DNA from: Bryobacteraceae bacterium
Lineage (GTDB): Bacteria; Acidobacteriota; Terriglobia; Bryobacterales; Bryobacteraceae
Assembly: GCA_026002875.1 (NCBI GenBank)
Contig: BPGE01000001.1
Location: 1,488,001-1,552,000, forward strand
Direction: 5' to 3'
Length of the DNA: 64,000 bases
The translations under genes were made by a program, and so were the position numbers. The notes beneath the pieces were generated by a model. The model did no database searches and was not told where the DNA came from. It saw nothing but the letters and a program-made list of their open reading frames with translations. This document shows positions 62,259 through 64,000 of the stretch, one piece after another; positions within the stretch are counted from its first letter, which is position 1, and each line of letters opens with the position of its first letter.

Positions 62259-62292
62259 AAAAAAGGGGACAGGAACACAATTCCCCTTTTTC
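62259..62292 (+). terminator. Rho-independent terminator of rnpB
   Basis: AAAAAGGGGA (62260-62269) pairs with TCCCCTTTTT (62282-62291) around a 12-base loop. It lies seven bases after helix P1 of the RNase P RNA. The A/T part of the stem makes it bidirectional. Confidence 0.75.
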
Positions 62293-62451
62293 GCCACCGC
62301 GCACTCCCCCTCCTGCCGTCCGCCGCAGCGCCCATGCCCGCAGAAAATGCGGTCCGCTCGCTCGTCCAGAGTCTTCGGCTTTCCCCTTCTTGGATCCCGC
62401 CATCCTGACCGCCCCCTCGCCATCCGCATTCGCGGTATTCTGGGATACCGA

Positions 62452-63204
62452 ATGATCCCCATCCGCGACACCATCCCCTCGCGCAATCCCCCCGTCGCCG
62501 TGTGGATCCTCATCCTCGCCAACGCCTTCGTCTTCCTGCTTGAATTGGGCATGCCCGAACCCGTGCTGAACGAATTCTTCCGCCTGTTCGGCATTGTCCC
62601 GGCGCGCTACACGCATCCGGCGTGGGCCGAAATCTTCGGCTTTCCCGCCGATGATTACTGGCCTTTCCTCACCAGCATGTTTCTTCACGGCGGCTGGATG
62701 CACATCATTGGCAACATGTGGACGCTCTGGATTTTCGGCGACAACGTCGAGGACCGCATGGGCCCGGTGCGCTTCACGATTTTCTACCTCCTCTGCGGCA
62801 TCGCCGCCGGCGTCGTGCACCTGATGCTGAATCCCCAGTCCACCATCCCCACTGTCGGCGCCAGCGGCGCCATCGCCGGCGTCATGGGCGCTTATTTCTT
62901 CCTGTTTCCCCATTCCCGCGTCATCGTTTTCATCCCGGTTCTCTTTCTGCCGTTCTTTTTTGAAGTGCCCGCCGTCACCTATCTCGGCTTCTGGGCGCTG
63001 TCGCAGGTCTTCAGCGGAACGCTCTCGCTGGCCGGTCCGCAGAACGTCGGCGGCGTCGCCTGGTGGGCTCACGTCGGCGGCTTCGCCGCCGGCATCGTGC
63101 TGCACTTCTTCTTCGTCCGCCAGCGTGGTTCTTACCGCCGCCTCTCCCGTGATCAGTACTTTATGGAGATGCCCTACCTGCCGCCCGGATATTGGAGGCG
63201 ATAA
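62452..63204 (+). CDS. Rhomboid-family intramembrane serine protease
   Basis: A 250-residue protein with about seven membrane helices. HGGWMHIIGNMWTLWIFGDN is the conserved L1/helix-2 segment, GASGAIAGVMGAYF holds the catalytic Ser of the GxSG motif, and AHVGGFAAGIVLHFF holds the catalytic His. It cleaves membrane proteins within the bilayer; the substrates are unknown. The ATG at 62452 begins MIPIRDTIPSRNPPVAVW, the usual start of this subgroup. The stop overlaps the next gene (TAATG), suggesting joint synthesis of two membrane-linked proteases. Confidence 0.92.
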   Translation: MIPIRDTIPSRNPPVAVWILILANAFVFLLELGMPEPVLNEFFRLFGIVPARYTHPAWAEIFGFPADDYWPFLTSMFLHGGWMHIIGNMWTLWIFGDNVEDRMGPVRFTIFYLLCGIAAGVVHLMLNPQSTIPTVGASGAIAGVMGAYFFLFPHSRVIVFIPVLFLPFFFEVPAVTYLGFWALSQVFSGTLSLAGPQNVGGVAWWAHVGGFAAGIVLHFFFVRQRGSYRRLSRDQYFMEMPYLPPGYWRR

Positions 63205-64000
63205 TGCCGATGAGCCCCACTGACGTCATCTGGTTCTTTTTCCTTGCCTCTGCTTTGCAGCCCGTGCTGCGGCAGCGGTTTCTCGAAGCCGCCCGCCAGC
63301 GCCTGATCGCCAGGATCGAACGCGACCGCCGCTCGCGCGTCATCCTCCTGATCCACCGCCAGGAGACCATGAGCCTGCTCGGTTTTCCGGTCTTCCGCTA
63401 CATCGACGTCAACGACTCGGAAGAGGTCCTGCGCGCCATCCACATGACCGACCCCGACGTCCCCATCGACATCATCCTCCACACGCCCGGTGGTCTCGTC
63501 CTCGCCTCCATGCAGATCGCCCGCGCCCTCCACAAGCACAAGGGCAAGGTCACCGCCTTCGTGCCCCACTACGCCATGTCCGGCGGCACCCTCATCGCCC
63601 TCGCCGCCGACGAAATCGTCATGAGCGAGTACGCCGTCCTTGGTCCCGTCGATCCGCAGCTCGGCCAATACCCCGCCGCCTCCATCCTGAAGGTCCTCGA
63701 ACAGAAGCCCATCGCCGAAGTCAAGGACGAAACCCTGATCCTCGCCGACCAGGCGCGCAAGGCCATGAACCAGATCCGCGAGGGCGTCTTCGAGCTGCTC
63801 CGCAAGAAATGCCCCGAGGCCAAAGCCGAAGAGCTCGCCCGCCTGCTCAGCGAGGGCACCTGGACCCACGACCACCCCATCACCTTCGAAGCCGCCCAGC
63901 AGTACTGCCTGCCCGTCAGCTCCGCCATGCCGCCCGAGATCCTCGAGCTGATGAGCCTCTATCCGCAGCCTGTCCGCCGTCAGCCGACCGTCGAATATCT
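63204..64000 (+). CDS. SDH-family Clp-fold serine protease, incomplete at window end
   Basis: At least 265 residues, continuing past the window. An N-terminal hydrophobic segment (TDVIWFFFLASALQPVL) is followed by RRSRVILLIHRQET, and then the crotonase/ClpP-like core: IDIILHTPGGLVLASMQIA, VPHYAMSGGTLIALAADEIV (catalytic Ser in MSGG) and YAVLGPVDPQLGQYP. This is the serine-dehydrogenase-proteinase family, membrane-associated relatives of SppA/NfeD proteases. It is coupled to the rhomboid gene (TAATG overlap), with GGAGG 6 bases before the ATG. Confidence 0.88.
   Translation, partial: MPMSPTDVIWFFFLASALQPVLRQRFLEAARQRLIARIERDRRSRVILLIHRQETMSLLGFPVFRYIDVNDSEEVLRAIHMTDPDVPIDIILHTPGGLVLASMQIARALHKHKGKVTAFVPHYAMSGGTLIALAADEIVMSEYAVLGPVDPQLGQYPAASILKVLEQKPIAEVKDETLILADQARKAMNQIREGVFELLRKKCPEAKAEELARLLSEGTWTHDHPITFEAAQQYCLPVSSAMPPEILELMSLYPQPVRRQPTVEY

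Overview
The window looks like chromosomal DNA of a high-GC acidobacterium, most likely of the Bryobacterales/Solibacter group. The basis is a secreted beta-helix protein ending in a TIGR03437-like tail (a domain first described in Solibacter), an exosortase/EpsI/PEP-CTERM protein-sorting system, choice-of-anchor-D-like secreted proteins, and dense short palindromic intergenic repeats. There is no rRNA gene, so the lineage is an inference. The only RNA gene recognised is rnpB (RNase P RNA, about 61846-62256).

Positions 33-43828 form a large exopolysaccharide/protein-sorting locus, almost entirely on the + strand with many 4-bp start/stop overlaps. It contains two asparagine-synthetase-like genes, about a dozen glycosyltransferases (GT2, GT4 and polytopic GT-C types), an FkbM and two class I methyltransferases, a secreted beta-helix protein, a frameshifted exosortase with EpsI, three secreted/anchored proteins, two PEP-CTERM substrates, and a four-gene block of adenylate-forming enzyme, ExoA-like GT2, priming sugar transferase and DegT aminotransferase. 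The locus is visibly turning over. Several single genes are flanked by duplicated 3' tails of the upstream gene, three genes carry one-base frameshifts in G-rich tracts, one has an in-frame stop, and IS elements have broken one GT-C gene and tandemly duplicated 1.3 kb.

The IS island (22116-30656) holds two IS5-like copies in opposite orientation with mismatched YTAR flanks, and an IS3-like element inserted into an apparently identical IS3-like element. Both IS3-like insertions are bounded by perfect 14-bp direct repeats.

Positions 43829-53669 are accessory: phage remnants (DUF669/SSB-like protein, terminase-like ATPase fragment), an EEP-fold hydrolase, a hicBA pair with a nonsense hicA, a doc/AbrB-type toxin-antitoxin pair, and a DNA phosphorothioation remnant (dndA intact, dndB cut off by an IS3-like element, no dndCDE).

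Positions 53670-64000 look like resident chromosome: an Omp85-like protein, a signal-peptide-bearing protein with kinase-like motifs, two ATP/ADP-translocase-like membrane proteins (one with a long helical-repeat C-terminus), a membrane Ser/Thr kinase, rnpB, a rhomboid protease and a Clp-fold membrane-associated protease. G-over-C strand bias reverses between the two halves independently of gene direction, close to the IS3-like copy at 52042-53414. That suggests a rearrangement junction or the neighbourhood of the replication terminus.
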